Assembly (NCBI GenBank): GCA_041687455.1
Contig: JAWLBY010000013.1
Location: 51,356 to 115,355, forward strand
Source of the DNA: JAWLBY01 sp041687455
GTDB taxonomy: Bacteria > Pseudomonadota > Gammaproteobacteria > Xanthomonadales > Xanthomonadaceae
Direction of reading: 5' to 3'
DNA length: 64,000 nucleotides
The position numbers were made by a program, and so were the translations under genes. Below the pieces are notes generated by a model. The model had not been told where the DNA came from and did no database searches. It worked only from the letters and a program-made list of their open reading frames with translations. Position 1 is the stretch's first letter. The number at the start of each line of letters is the position of its first letter. Below, piece by piece: positions 7,312-16,892 of the stretch.

Positions 7312-9011
7312 TGTCGAAGAAGCAGAAGCTCGAGCTCACCTGGATCGGCAAGGACCAGCGGCCACGACTGGAGCCGCGGATCCTGCTGGAAGATCCGTCG
7401 AAGTCGTACCACGCTCCGCATCGGGTGGCGGATGCGGACGTGTTCGACAACCGACTGATCTTCGGCGACAACCTGCTGGCGTTGAAGGCGCTTGAGCAGG
7501 AGTATGCCGGCAAGGTGAAGTGCGTGTTCATCGATCCGCCGTACAACACCGGCAGCGCGTTCACCCATTACGACGATGGACTGGAGCACTCGATCTGGTT
7601 GTCGCTGATGCGAGATCGGCTGGAGCTGATTCGGCGACTGTTGTCCGAGGATGGCTCGCTGTGGATCACGATCGATGACAACGAGGCGCACTACCTGAAA
7701 GTGCTTTGCGACGAGGTTTTTGGGCGCCGCAATTATCTGACCAGCATAGTTTGGGAAAAAGATAAAGGTCGTCGCAGTGACGCGATTGTATCAGCGGCAC
7801 ACGATTACGTACTCGTGTATGTCAGAGATCAAGGATTGTTTGGACGGTCGAGGAACCTTCTTGAACGATCCGCAGAGCAGGTCAAACGCTACAAGAACCC
7901 CGACAATGACGCGAGAGGACCATGGCTTCAGGGCGATAACGGTACCGCAAAGAGTTCCAGTGAAGGCTCCAGATTTCCTGTCACCCTCCCCTCGGGTCGC
8001 GTGGTAGTTCCGCCTCCAAGCCGAGGCTGGAGTTTCTCGCAGGAAACACTGCGGCTCGCTCGCGAAGAAGGCCGAGTCTATTTCGGTGCCAACGGCGATG
8101 GCATGCCGATCATCAAGCGGTACCTTTCAGAGGTGCAAGACGGGGTTGTTCCGCGGACTTGGTGGCCAGCTGACGAGGCGGGGCACAATCAGGAAGCGAA
8201 GCGCGATCATCTGAACAAGCTTCTCGCCGACGTGGCGCCGTTTCCCACACCCAAGCCCGAGCGGCTTCTGCATCGAATCCTAAAGATCGCGACGAACCCC
8301 GGCGACCTCGTCCTCGACTCCTTCGCCGGCTCCGGCACCACGGGTGCCGTCGCCCACAAGATGGGCCGGCGCTGGATCATGGTCGAGCTCGGCGAGCACT
8401 GCCATACGCACATCATTCCGCGCCTGAAGAAGGTCATCGACGGCGACGACCCGGGCGGGATCACCTCGGCGGTCGGCTGGAAGGGCGGCGGCGGCTTCCG
8501 CTACTACCGGCTGGCACCGTCGCTGCTGGAGAAGGATCGCTGGGGTAACTGGGTCATCAATCGCCAGTACAACCCGGCGATGCTGGCCGAGGCGGTCGCC
8601 CGGCTCGAAGGCTTCACCTACGCGCCGTCGGAAACGGTGTACTGGCAGCACGGGCATTCGACCGAGCGCGATTTCGTTTATGTGACCACCGCGACGCTGA
8701 CCCACGAGCAGCTGGCCGAGCTGAGCGACGAGGTGGGGCCGGAGCGCAGCCTGCTGGTGCTGTGCACCGCGTTCCGCGCCAGGGCGGATGCGTTCGCGAA
8801 CCTGACGATCAAGAAGATCCCGCATCAGGTGCTGTCGCGCTGCGAGTGGGGCAAGGACGATTACAGCCTGAATGTGGCGAACCTGCCGCAGGCGCCGGAG
8901 ACCGGCGGGGGGCCGGACCCTCACCCCAACCCCTCTCCCGGGGGGAGAGGGGCTAAAGCAGGCCGGCTTAAGGTGGCCGCGCAGGCCGGGCTGTTCGGCG
9001 AGGACGAATGA
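7311..9011 (+). CDS. Adenine-specific DNA methyltransferase, type III Mod-like (beta class)
   Basis: A 566-residue N6-adenine or N4-cytosine DNA methyltransferase. The catalytic motif DPPYNTG (residues 75-81) comes before the AdoMet-binding motif DSFAGSGTTG (about 336-345), the order typical of the beta class used by type III Mod subunits. The target-recognition region between them (about nt 7710-8200) has more A/T-rich codons than its flanks, as expected from domain exchange. The C-terminal tail encodes a dispersed palindromic repeat (8918-8953) in frame. It overlaps the ATPase stop by 1 nt and the RhuM start by 4 nt. Together with the Res-like gene at 10066 it would make a type III-like modification and restriction pair. 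Target sequence is unknown. Confidence 0.85.
   Translation: MSKKQKLELTWIGKDQRPRLEPRILLEDPSKSYHAPHRVADADVFDNRLIFGDNLLALKALEQEYAGKVKCVFIDPPYNTGSAFTHYDDGLEHSIWLSLMRDRLELIRRLLSEDGSLWITIDDNEAHYLKVLCDEVFGRRNYLTSIVWEKDKGRRSDAIVSAAHDYVLVYVRDQGLFGRSRNLLERSAEQVKRYKNPDNDARGPWLQGDNGTAKSSSEGSRFPVTLPSGRVVVPPPSRGWSFSQETLRLAREEGRVYFGANGDGMPIIKRYLSEVQDGVVPRTWWPADEAGHNQEAKRDHLNKLLADVAPFPTPKPERLLHRILKIATNPGDLVLDSFAGSGTTGAVAHKMGRRWIMVELGEHCHTHIIPRLKKVIDGDDPGGITSAVGWKGGGGFRYYRLAPSLLEKDRWGNWVINRQYNPAMLAEAVARLEGFTYAPSETVYWQHGHSTERDFVYVTTATLTHEQLAELSDEVGPERSLLVLCTAFRARADAFANLTIKKIPHQVLSRCEWGKDDYSLNVANLPQAPETGGGPDPHPNPSPGGRGAKAGRLKVAAQAGLFGEDE
8918..8953. repeat. Dispersed palindromic repeat inside the methyltransferase gene
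   Basis: A C-rich half followed by its G-rich inverse: CCCCTCTCCC (8930-8939) and GGGAGAGGGG (8943-8952) with a GGG loop. I know elements of this shape (CCTCACCCC leader plus this palindrome) as intergenic repeats in high-GC proteobacteria. Here it is translated, giving a Pro/Gly/Arg-rich patch (DPHPNPSPGGRG) near the C-terminus without breaking the frame. Confidence 0.65.
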
Positions 9012-10069
9012 TGGCGGCTGGCGAAGACGAGCATGCGCCGTCGCCGTCGGAGCTGGTGCTGTACCAGACCGACGATGCGCGGGTGCGGATCGACGTGCGG
9101 CTCGATGCCGGTTCGGTCTGGCTGTCGCAGGCGCAGATGGCCGAGCTGTTCCAGACCTCGGTGCCGAACATCAATCTCCACCTGAAGGCCCTGTACGCCG
9201 AAGGCGAGCTGACAGAGGCGGCAACTATTAAGGATTACTTAATAGTTCGATCGGAGGGGCGGCGGAGGGTATCGCGCACGGTGTTGCACTACAGCCTGGA
9301 GGCGATCCTGGCGGTGGGCTACCGCGTGCGCTCGCCGCGCGGCACGCAGTTCCGGCAGTGGGCGACCACCCATCTGCGCGAGTTCCTGGTGAAGGGCTTC
9401 ACCATGGACGACGAGCGGCTGAAGAACCCGCCGTCGGCCGGGGCGCCGGACTACTTCGACGAAATGCTGGCGCGCGTGCGCGATATCCGCGCCAGCGAGC
9501 AGCGCATGTACCTGCGCGTCCGCGAGATCCTGGCGCTGGCTGCGGACTACCAGCCCAACGACGCCGATACCCAGCAGTTCTTCCAGACGGTGCAGAACAA
9601 GCTGCACTACGCCTGCACCGGCAAGACCGCGCCCGAGCTGATCGCCGAGCGCTGCGATGGCGCGGCACCGAACATGGGCCTCACCAGCTGGAGCGGGAGC
9701 CGGATCCGCAAGAGCGATGTGACGGTCGCGAAGAACTACCTGCGGGCGGATGAAATCGAAGGCCTCAACCGGCTGGTATCAATGTTCCTCGATTTTGCCG
9801 AGGACCAGGCGCTGCGCCGCAGGCAGGTCTTCATGCGCGACTGGCGCGACAAGCTCGACAGCTTTCTTCGCTTCAACGAGCGCGATGTGCTGCCGAATGC
9901 CGGGACGATCAGTCGCGAAGACGCCGATCGCCGCGCGCACGAGCACTATGACCTGTTCCAGCAACGACGGATCGAAGCCGCCGAACGAGAGGGCGAAGAG
10001 GCCATGCTGAAGGCGATCGAGGCCACCGCCAGCCGCAAGGCAAGGGCCAGCAGGGGGAAGAAGCCATGA
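9008..10069 (+). CDS. RhuM family protein
   Basis: A 353-residue protein of the RhuM/virulence-RhuM type, recognisable from the N-terminal pattern VWLSQAQMAELFQTSVPNIN, the IKDYLIVRSEGRR block, the SLEAILAVGYRVRS block and TQFRQWAT. Function in this family is not established; it often travels with type I or III restriction genes and mobile DNA, as here. The start ATG overlaps the methyltransferase stop (ATGA at 9008-9011) and its own stop overlaps the res start. That places it firmly in the same transcript and suggests production in step with the restriction proteins. The C-terminus is basic (KARASRGKKP), so nucleic-acid contact is possible. Confidence 0.85.
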   Translation: MMAAGEDEHAPSPSELVLYQTDDARVRIDVRLDAGSVWLSQAQMAELFQTSVPNINLHLKALYAEGELTEAATIKDYLIVRSEGRRRVSRTVLHYSLEAILAVGYRVRSPRGTQFRQWATTHLREFLVKGFTMDDERLKNPPSAGAPDYFDEMLARVRDIRASEQRMYLRVREILALAADYQPNDADTQQFFQTVQNKLHYACTGKTAPELIAERCDGAAPNMGLTSWSGSRIRKSDVTVAKNYLRADEIEGLNRLVSMFLDFAEDQALRRRQVFMRDWRDKLDSFLRFNERDVLPNAGTISREDADRRAHEHYDLFQQRRIEAAEREGEEAMLKAIEATASRKARASRGKKP

Positions 10070-12774
10070 ACCGCCACGTCAACGCGATCGCCGGTCGCCT
10101 GAGCCTGCGCCCGCCGCAGCGCGATTCGCTGGAGATCCTGCACCGGGTCACCGAGATCCTGCCGCCGCGCAAGGACGCCGACGTGGCCGCGGCACTGGCG
10201 TCGATCCGCCGCGAGTTCCCGGAGGTGGAGGATTTCGAGAGGGACTTTCCGTCGCTGTGCTTCGCGCTGGCCACCGGCGTCGGCAAGACCCGGCTGATGG
10301 GCGCGTTCATCAGTTACCTGCATCTGGCGCATGGCATCAACAACTTCTTCGTGCTGGCACCGAACCTGACCATCTACAAGAAGCTGATCGCCGACTTCAC
10401 TCCGAACACGCCGAAATACGTGTTCCGCGGCATCGCCGAGTTCGCGACCGACCCACCCGAAGTCATCACCGGCGAGGACTACGAGGCCAAGGCCGGTACG
10501 CTGTTCGACCAGTTGATCCGCTGCAAGGTCAACATCTTCAACATCTCGAAGATCAACTCCGAGGTGCGTGGCGGCAAGGCGCCGCGAATCAAGCGGCTGT
10601 CGGAGTACATCGGCGAGAGTTACTTCGAGTATCTGGCCAATCTGCCGGATCTGGTGCTGCTGATGGACGAATCGCATCGCTACCGGGCTTCGGCCGGGGT
10701 GCGGGCAATCAACGAGCTCAGGCCACTTCTGGGACTGGAGCTGACCGCCACGCCGCTGGTCGAGACCGCGCGCGGCGTCGAGCCGTTCAAGAACGTGATC
10801 TACGACTATGCGCTCGGCCGGGCGATGGAGGATGGCTTCGTCAAGGAGCCGGCGGTGGTCACCCGCAAGGACTTCAGCGTAGCCGGCATGCAGCCCGATG
10901 AGATCGAGCGGCTGAAGCTCGAAGACGGTATCCGGCTGCACGAAAGCGTGAAGGTCGAGCTGGAGACCTATGCCCGGCAAGCCGGCCGCGAAATCGTCAA
11001 ACCCTTCGTGTTGGTGATCGCGCGTGACACCACCCATGCCGGACAGTTGCTGGCATGGATCCAGTCGGATCGATTCCTCGACGGCCGCTACCGCGACAAG
11101 GCGATCCAGGTCGACTCCAGCAAGAGCGGGCGCGACGAGGACGAGATGATCGAACGGCTGCTGCGCGTCGAGCAGGCCGACGAGCCGACCGAGATCGTGA
11201 TTCACGTCAACATGCTCAAGGAAGGCTGGGACGTCACCAACCTGTACACGATCGTGCCATTGCGCGCGGCCAATGCGCGCGTGCTGATCGAACAGTCGAT
11301 CGGCCGCGGCCTGCGGCTGCCGTATGGCAAACGCACCGGGGTGGCGGCGGTCGATACCCTCAACATCGTCGCCCACGATCGCTTCCAGGAGATCATCGAC
11401 GAGGCCAACCGGCCCGGCTCGAAGATCCGCATGAAGTCGATCGTGCTGGACGACCAGCACGCCGCGCCGCGAATGTCGACCGTGGTATCACAGCCGAGGC
11501 TGCGCACGCAGATGGGTTTCGTTCCGGCGCAGCAGAGCACCACCACCCGTATCGCGCCGAGCGACGACGCACCGGCGTTTGCCGAGCCCGAGCAGCAGAA
11601 GGTGGCGCAGATCGCGTATGACGTGATTCGCCGCTTCGAGCGCTCGCCCGCGCAGGTGCCGACGGTGGGTCGCCTGCGCGAGGCCGCGGTGCAGCGGCAG
11701 ATCGTGCAGGAGGTGCGCGCCGAGTACGTCGCTCCGCCGCAGCTGCAGCTCGAAGGCATGGCCGAACCGGTGGACATCGAGGCCATCGTCTCGCAGACCA
11801 CCGAACTCGTCGTGGGGCAGACGATCGATATTCCGCGCATCCTGGTGGTGCCGCGTGGCGAAGTCCGCGCGGGCTTCCGACGCTTCGATCTGGATCTGTC
11901 CGGCATGGGGTACGCGCCTGTATCGGACGAGCTGTGGATCCAGACACTGCACAGCCAGCGGCGGCAGGTCCTCTCGCTGGCCAAGGGTGGCGTGCAGGAG
12001 CGCCGGCCCGAGGACTATGTGGTCAGCGGTTTGATCGACTTCGACGACGTCTGCTACGACGACCACGCGGATCTGCTTTACGACCTCGCGGAGCAAGTCG
12101 TCCGCCACCTGCAGGGCTACCTCGGCGAGGACGAAGCCGAGAAGGTCTTGCGCTGCCACCAGCGCGACATCGCCCGCTTCGTGCACGTGCAGATGCAGCC
12201 GCACTATTGGGAAGACGTGGCCGGCCACGAGGTGAAGGTCAGCGCCGGCTTCAGCGAGCTCAAGCCCAGCGCCTACAGCGCCAGCGACGAGCCTCCGCTG
12301 GACTACCGGCAGGCGCCAGCCGACAAGAGCAACATGGCGCGTTACTTGTTTGGTGGCTTCAGGCGCTGCCTGTACGACGTGCAGAAATTCGGATCCGACC
12401 CCGAGCGACGGCTTGCAGTGATCCTCGAACGCGAGTCAGTTCGCTGGTTCAAGCCGGCACGTGGACAGTTTCAGCTGTTCTATCGGATCGGCGGCGTGCC
12501 GAAGGAGTATCAGCCGGACTTCGTAGCCGAAACCGACAGCACGATTTTCATGCTGGAACCGAAGGCGCGCCGCGAGATGGACGATGCCGAGGTAGTCGCC
12601 AAAGCGGAGGCGGCCACCATCTGGTGCAGCCATGCTTCAGTACACGCGGAAGCGCATGGCGGCAAGCCATGGCGCTACGTGCTCGTGCCGCACGATGCGA
12701 TTGCCGACAACATGACGCTTGCAGGGTTGGCGGAGCGGTTCGGTTCTCGACAGGAGGCCCGGGGAACTGCCTGA
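10066..12774 (+). CDS. Type III restriction endonuclease Res-like helicase-nuclease
   Basis: A 902-residue superfamily 2 helicase with a C-terminal nuclease, as in Res subunits of type III systems. Motif I is ATGVGKT (about 69-75), motif II DESH (201-204), motif III TATP (227-230), and motif VI lies near QSIGRGLRLP. Near the C-terminus PD at 817-818 and EPK at 831-833 form a PD-(D/E)xK nuclease site in PDFVAE...FMLEPKAR. With the Mod-like protein it should cut unmethylated DNA after ATP-driven sliding, by analogy with EcoP1I-type enzymes. It is the last gene of the operon, converges on groEL, and is followed by the bidirectional terminator at 12873-12904. Confidence 0.85.
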   Translation: MNRHVNAIAGRLSLRPPQRDSLEILHRVTEILPPRKDADVAAALASIRREFPEVEDFERDFPSLCFALATGVGKTRLMGAFISYLHLAHGINNFFVLAPNLTIYKKLIADFTPNTPKYVFRGIAEFATDPPEVITGEDYEAKAGTLFDQLIRCKVNIFNISKINSEVRGGKAPRIKRLSEYIGESYFEYLANLPDLVLLMDESHRYRASAGVRAINELRPLLGLELTATPLVETARGVEPFKNVIYDYALGRAMEDGFVKEPAVVTRKDFSVAGMQPDEIERLKLEDGIRLHESVKVELETYARQAGREIVKPFVLVIARDTTHAGQLLAWIQSDRFLDGRYRDKAIQVDSSKSGRDEDEMIERLLRVEQADEPTEIVIHVNMLKEGWDVTNLYTIVPLRAANARVLIEQSIGRGLRLPYGKRTGVAAVDTLNIVAHDRFQEIIDEANRPGSKIRMKSIVLDDQHAAPRMSTVVSQPRLRTQMGFVPAQQSTTTRIAPSDDAPAFAEPEQQKVAQIAYDVIRRFERSPAQVPTVGRLREAAVQRQIVQEVRAEYVAPPQLQLEGMAEPVDIEAIVSQTTELVVGQTIDIPRILVVPRGEVRAGFRRFDLDLSGMGYAPVSDELWIQTLHSQRRQVLSLAKGGVQERRPEDYVVSGLIDFDDVCYDDHADLLYDLAEQVVRHLQGYLGEDEAEKVLRCHQRDIARFVHVQMQPHYWEDVAGHEVKVSAGFSELKPSAYSASDEPPLDYRQAPADKSNMARYLFGGFRRCLYDVQKFGSDPERRLAVILERESVRWFKPARGQFQLFYRIGGVPKEYQPDFVAETDSTIFMLEPKARREMDDAEVVAKAEAATIWCSHASVHAEAHGGKPWRYVLVPHDAIADNMTLAGLAERFGSRQEARGTA

Positions 12775-12872
12775 CGGCAAGGCACGGTGTTGCCGCGCGA
12801 TCAGCTGCGGCACCGCGCTGCCAGCGGTGCCGCGATCTCCGCATCCGACGCCAGCACAGCCGAACCGTTGAT

Positions 12873-12904
12873 GAAAAAAGCCCCGCATCGCCGCGGGGCT
12901 TTCG
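12873..12904. terminator. Bidirectional terminator between the island operon and groEL
   Basis: Stem AGCCCCGC (12879-12886) and GCGGGGCT (12893-12900). On the minus strand it is followed by TTTTTT (12878-12873), making a strong intrinsic terminator for groEL. On the plus strand TTTCGTTG follows, a weaker terminator for the res-like gene. Confidence 0.8.
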
Positions 12905-12975
12905 TTGTTTCCGAATCCTTCCGGAAAGCGACGGCCGTTGCCGGCCGCCGCCTGTTCCAGATCGGTTGACCGATC

Positions 12976-14622
<1,647 letters not shown>

Positions 14623-14719
14623 GGGATGTTTCCTCTAGCGAGTTGATGTGTTGGCCGGCGCTGACAGCGCCTGGCTGGAGAACCGAGCACAGGTGGGGCG
14701 GCGGGCTTTGGTTTCTGGA

Positions 14720-14742
14720 GGTCCCCTTGAGTCAAGGGGACC
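14720..14742. repeat. Perfect inverted repeat in the groES-groEL spacer
   Basis: GGTCCCCTTGA (14720-14730) and TCAAGGGGACC (14732-14742) are exact inverse copies separated by one base. In RNA a stem of about 8-9 pairs with a short loop would form between the groES and groEL cistrons. No U-run follows on the minus strand, so it is more likely a processing or mRNA-stability site than a terminator. The function is inferred. Confidence 0.6.
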
Positions 14743-14830
14743 GGCGGCGACCGTCAGGTCGACGCGGGGGTTGTGGGATGCAATCGCAAATGTCCCAACG
14801 AAGCCGATCTACCGGCAACCCCGCCCGAAC

Positions 14831-15118
14831 TCAGTTGATGATCGCGAAGATGTCGTCCTCGCGGACGACCAGGTACTCGATGCCGTTCATCTTGACTTCG
14901 GTGCCGCTGTACTTGCCGAACAGCACCTTGTCGCCGGCCTTGACCTTGAGCTGACGGACCTGGCCGTTGTCGAGCGGCTTGCCTTCGCCGACCGCGACGA
15001 CTTCGCCCTTGATCGGCTTCTCGGTGGCGGTGTCCGGGATCACGATGCCGCCCGCGGACAGGCGCTCTTCTTCCATGCGCTTGATGATCACGCGGTCGTT
15101 CAACGGCTGCAGATTCAT
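14831..15118 (-). CDS. groES: Co-chaperonin GroES
   Basis: Complete 95-residue Hsp10, the lid of the GroEL folding chamber. The sequence MNLQPLNDRVIIKRMEEE, the mobile-loop region SAGGIVIPDTA, GKYSGTEVK and the ending REDDIFAIIN are all family-typical. It is the first gene of the groESL unit and lies 48 nt downstream of a CIRCE operator, so HrcA repression and heat induction are expected. Confidence 0.98.
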   Translation of the reverse strand: MNLQPLNDRVIIKRMEEERLSAGGIVIPDTATEKPIKGEVVAVGEGKPLDNGQVRQLKVKAGDKVLFGKYSGTEVKMNGIEYLVVREDDIFAIIN

Positions 15119-15166
15119 GTCATGCCCTCGTAACAGGTTGATTTATGGGGACTACCCTGGGGGTTG

Positions 15167-15193
15167 TTAGCACTCCCCTTCGGTGAGTGCCAA
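15167..15193 (-). promoter_or_regulatory. CIRCE operator (HrcA site) of groESL
   Basis: TTAGCACTC (15167-15175), nine bases, then GAGTGCCAA (15185-15193). This matches the CIRCE consensus (TTAGCACTC-N9-GAGTGCTAA) with one mismatch. It sits between the putative promoter and the groES start, where HrcA repressor binds in many bacteria. hrcA itself is not in the window. Confidence 0.92.
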
Positions 15194-15221
15194 TGCTAGC
15201 GCGCTCGTTTCCCGGTGGGAA
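15193..15221 (-). promoter_or_regulatory. Putative groESL promoter
   Basis: On the minus strand TTCCCA (15221-15216), 17 bases, then TAGCAT (15198-15193). The -10 hexamer abuts the CIRCE element, so a bound repressor would cover the start site. The -35 is weak and a heat-shock sigma factor could read an overlapping site; I cannot separate these by eye. Confidence 0.4.
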
Positions 15222-15427
15222 GGAGTGGCCGTGGCCGGCTACATGGGGGGCCGGCGGGAGGGTTTCAAGGGGGGCGAGCGAAAACCTGACGGCGGGGTAC
15301 AGCGGCAAGCGAGCCGCAGGGCAATGGCGGCAGCCTGGGTCGCTCCCGGCCGGGATTCGCGCCCACGCGCTGGTCTGGCCGGGCGCATTGCGGGCGTGGA
15401 GTGACCGCGCGGCAAGCATTGGGCTGC

Positions 15428-15450
15428 CGGTCGCGGCTGAAGCCGCTCCA
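15428..15450 (-). repeat. GTAG-type REP repeat, inverted copy
   Basis: CGGTCGCGGCTGAAGCCGCT followed by CCA is the inverse of the REP unit whose direct copy lies at 15479-15505. The GGCTGAAGCC core is palindromic. The GTAG head is not preserved in this copy. Confidence 0.6.
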
Positions 15451-15478
15451 GGCCCAGCCTGCAACCGAGCCTTGGTTG

Positions 15479-15505
15479 GTAGGAGGGGCTTCAGCCCCGA
15501 CCGTC
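15479..15505 (+). repeat. GTAG-headed REP repeat
   Basis: GTAGGAGGGGCTTCAGCCCC followed by GACCGTC. A GTAG head plus a palindrome is the hallmark of REP elements moved by RAYT transposases in xanthomonads. Further copies lie at 63604-63799. With the inverted copy at 15428-15450 it forms a head-to-head pair. Confidence 0.75.
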
Positions 15506-15604
15506 AGCCGGACACTCGCCACGTCACTGGGCCAGGCGGCGCAGTCACGGCTGACGACAGTTGCTCCTGCTGGAGGAGCGGCGACGCTGGGCTCGAGACG
15601 CGGG

Positions 15605-15960
15605 CTACGGCGCCGGTCGGCTGCCGCCGCTGCGCAGCGCGTCGGCCAGTCCGATCAGGTCGATCAGCTCGTGCGTTCGCCCTGCAGATCGGGCAGGCCG
15701 GCGGCATGCACGAGGCCGGCGAGGTCAGCCGGGCCGAATTGCTCGCCGAACACCTGCGGGTCGCGCAGCCACTCGGCGAAGCCGGCGACCGCGGCGGCGA
15801 ACTGCAGCCGCGGCGACGGCGTCGCGGCGATCGATCGGCGCAATGTTCGAGCAGATGGCTGTCGGGCTGCGACGGCAGCTTGTAGCGCAGCCGCAGCCGG
15901 GCCAGTTCGTCGGCGGCGAAGCGGATATCCGACTCGGCGTTGCCGCGCTGGCGCGCCGGT
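15605..15960 (-). pseudogene. Decayed remnant of a YfbK-like vWA protein C-terminus
   Basis: Three consecutive frames each preserve part of one protein-like tail: ELARLRLRYKLP, then RLQFAAAVAGFAEWLRD, then ELIDLIGLADALRSG before a stop. In order these resemble the C-terminal region of YfbK-type von Willebrand factor A proteins (DUF3520). The remainder of the gene, including the vWA domain, is absent. At least two frameshifts are needed, so it is not functional. The family assignment is from memory of the domain pattern. Confidence 0.55.
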
Positions 15961-16009
15961 CGAGTCCGTGATCCGGGCGCGCGGCGCCCGGTCAGATGGT
16001 TCGCCCCGC

Positions 16010-16381
16010 TCAGGGCCGCTCGACCGCACGCAGGCGGCGAAACAGGTCGGCCAGCGTCAGCTCGACGAAGTCGCGGTACTCGCCGGCGTCGTAGAAGCGG
16101 CCGTAGCAGGTCGGACAGCTTTCGAACCAGATGTGCGGCTGCTGCGGATCGACCATCCGCAGCATCGGCGTACCGACGCAGATCGGGCACTGGATCCGGT
16201 CGATGGCGTTGTATTCGCGACCGAGCGCCGCATCCCCGGTGTCGACCACCCGTGCCGAAGCGCGCATGTCCTCGTGCTCGAGCAGGTCGAACCAGATGCC
16301 CTTGCAGTGGGTGCAGCGGTCGGCCACCGCCTCGTGGGTCGGCACCTTCTCCATCGCGTGCTGGCACTTCGGGCAGTTCAC
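16010..16381 (-). CDS. Zinc-ribbon protein of the zf-TFIIB type
   Basis: A 123-residue protein with four CxxC pairs: CPKC (residues 3-6), CTHC (about 23-26), CPIC and CPTC. The pattern CPKCQHAMEKV followed by DRCTHCKGIWFD is typical of small bacterial TFIIB-type zinc ribbon proteins of unknown function. A GTG at 16381 is chosen because the zinc ribbon begins immediately after it, as in the family; longer upstream extensions in the same frame have no family resemblance. It is transcribed away from cutA, and the 164-nt spacer must hold both promoters. Confidence 0.8.
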   Translation of the reverse strand: MNCPKCQHAMEKVPTHEAVADRCTHCKGIWFDLLEHEDMRASARVVDTGDAALGREYNAIDRIQCPICVGTPMLRMVDPQQPHIWFESCPTCYGRFYDAGEYRDFVELTLADLFRRLRAVERP

Positions 16382-16545
16382 GGCACGGGCTCCTGCTGCA
16401 TGCGCGGCGGCTCGCCGGCCGGCGCATTGTCGCCGATCGGCGGCAGCGGCACACGGCGCGGCAGCGCCGCGGACGACTGCCGGCTTGCATCGAACGCCGC
16501 ATGATCGGACCCTTGGCCGCCCTGCATGACGGTACGTGACTGCCG

Positions 16546-16869
16546 ATGAGCGTCCGCCTGGTCTTCTGCACCTGCCCCGACCGCAACACGGCCGAGCGCA
16601 TCGCCGCTGCACTGGTCGAACTCCGGCTGGCCGCCTGCGTCAACCTGTTGCCCGGGCTGCATTCGATCTACCGCTGGCAGGACGCGGTCGAGCACGCCGA
16701 CGAAGTGCTGCTGCTGATCAAGTCGACCGCCGAGCGCTACCCGGCGCTGCAGGCCGCGATCGTCGAGCAGCATCCGTACGAACTCCCGGAGGTCGTTGCG
16801 GTCGAAGCCGCCGGCGGCCTGCCGGGCTATCTCGCCTGGGTGCGCGATTCGACTTCGGTCGCCGACTGA
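16546..16869 (+). CDS. cutA: Divalent-cation tolerance protein CutA
   Basis: A 107-residue CutA1-type protein, which forms trimers and is linked to copper and other divalent metal tolerance. Recognisable features are LVFCTCPDRNTAERIA at the start, AACVNLLPGLHSIYRWQ and EVLLLIKST, and the late HPYELPEVVAV. It begins the plus-strand run cutA-dsbD-tlpA, with the dsbD start 23 nt beyond its stop. The cutA-dsbD pairing is widespread and matches copper and disulfide management in the envelope. Confidence 0.95.
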   Translation: MSVRLVFCTCPDRNTAERIAAALVELRLAACVNLLPGLHSIYRWQDAVEHADEVLLLIKSTAERYPALQAAIVEQHPYELPEVVAVEAAGGLPGYLAWVRDSTSVAD

Positions 16870-16892
16870 TCCGCGACCGTTCGAGACCCTGC

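Noticed and set aside
1972..12774. Calling the island DISARM
   Set aside because: A DrmD-like helicase and a methyltransferase are present, but no drmA, drmB or drmC-like genes can be seen, and a Res nuclease, a Rad50-like ATPase and RhuM are added.
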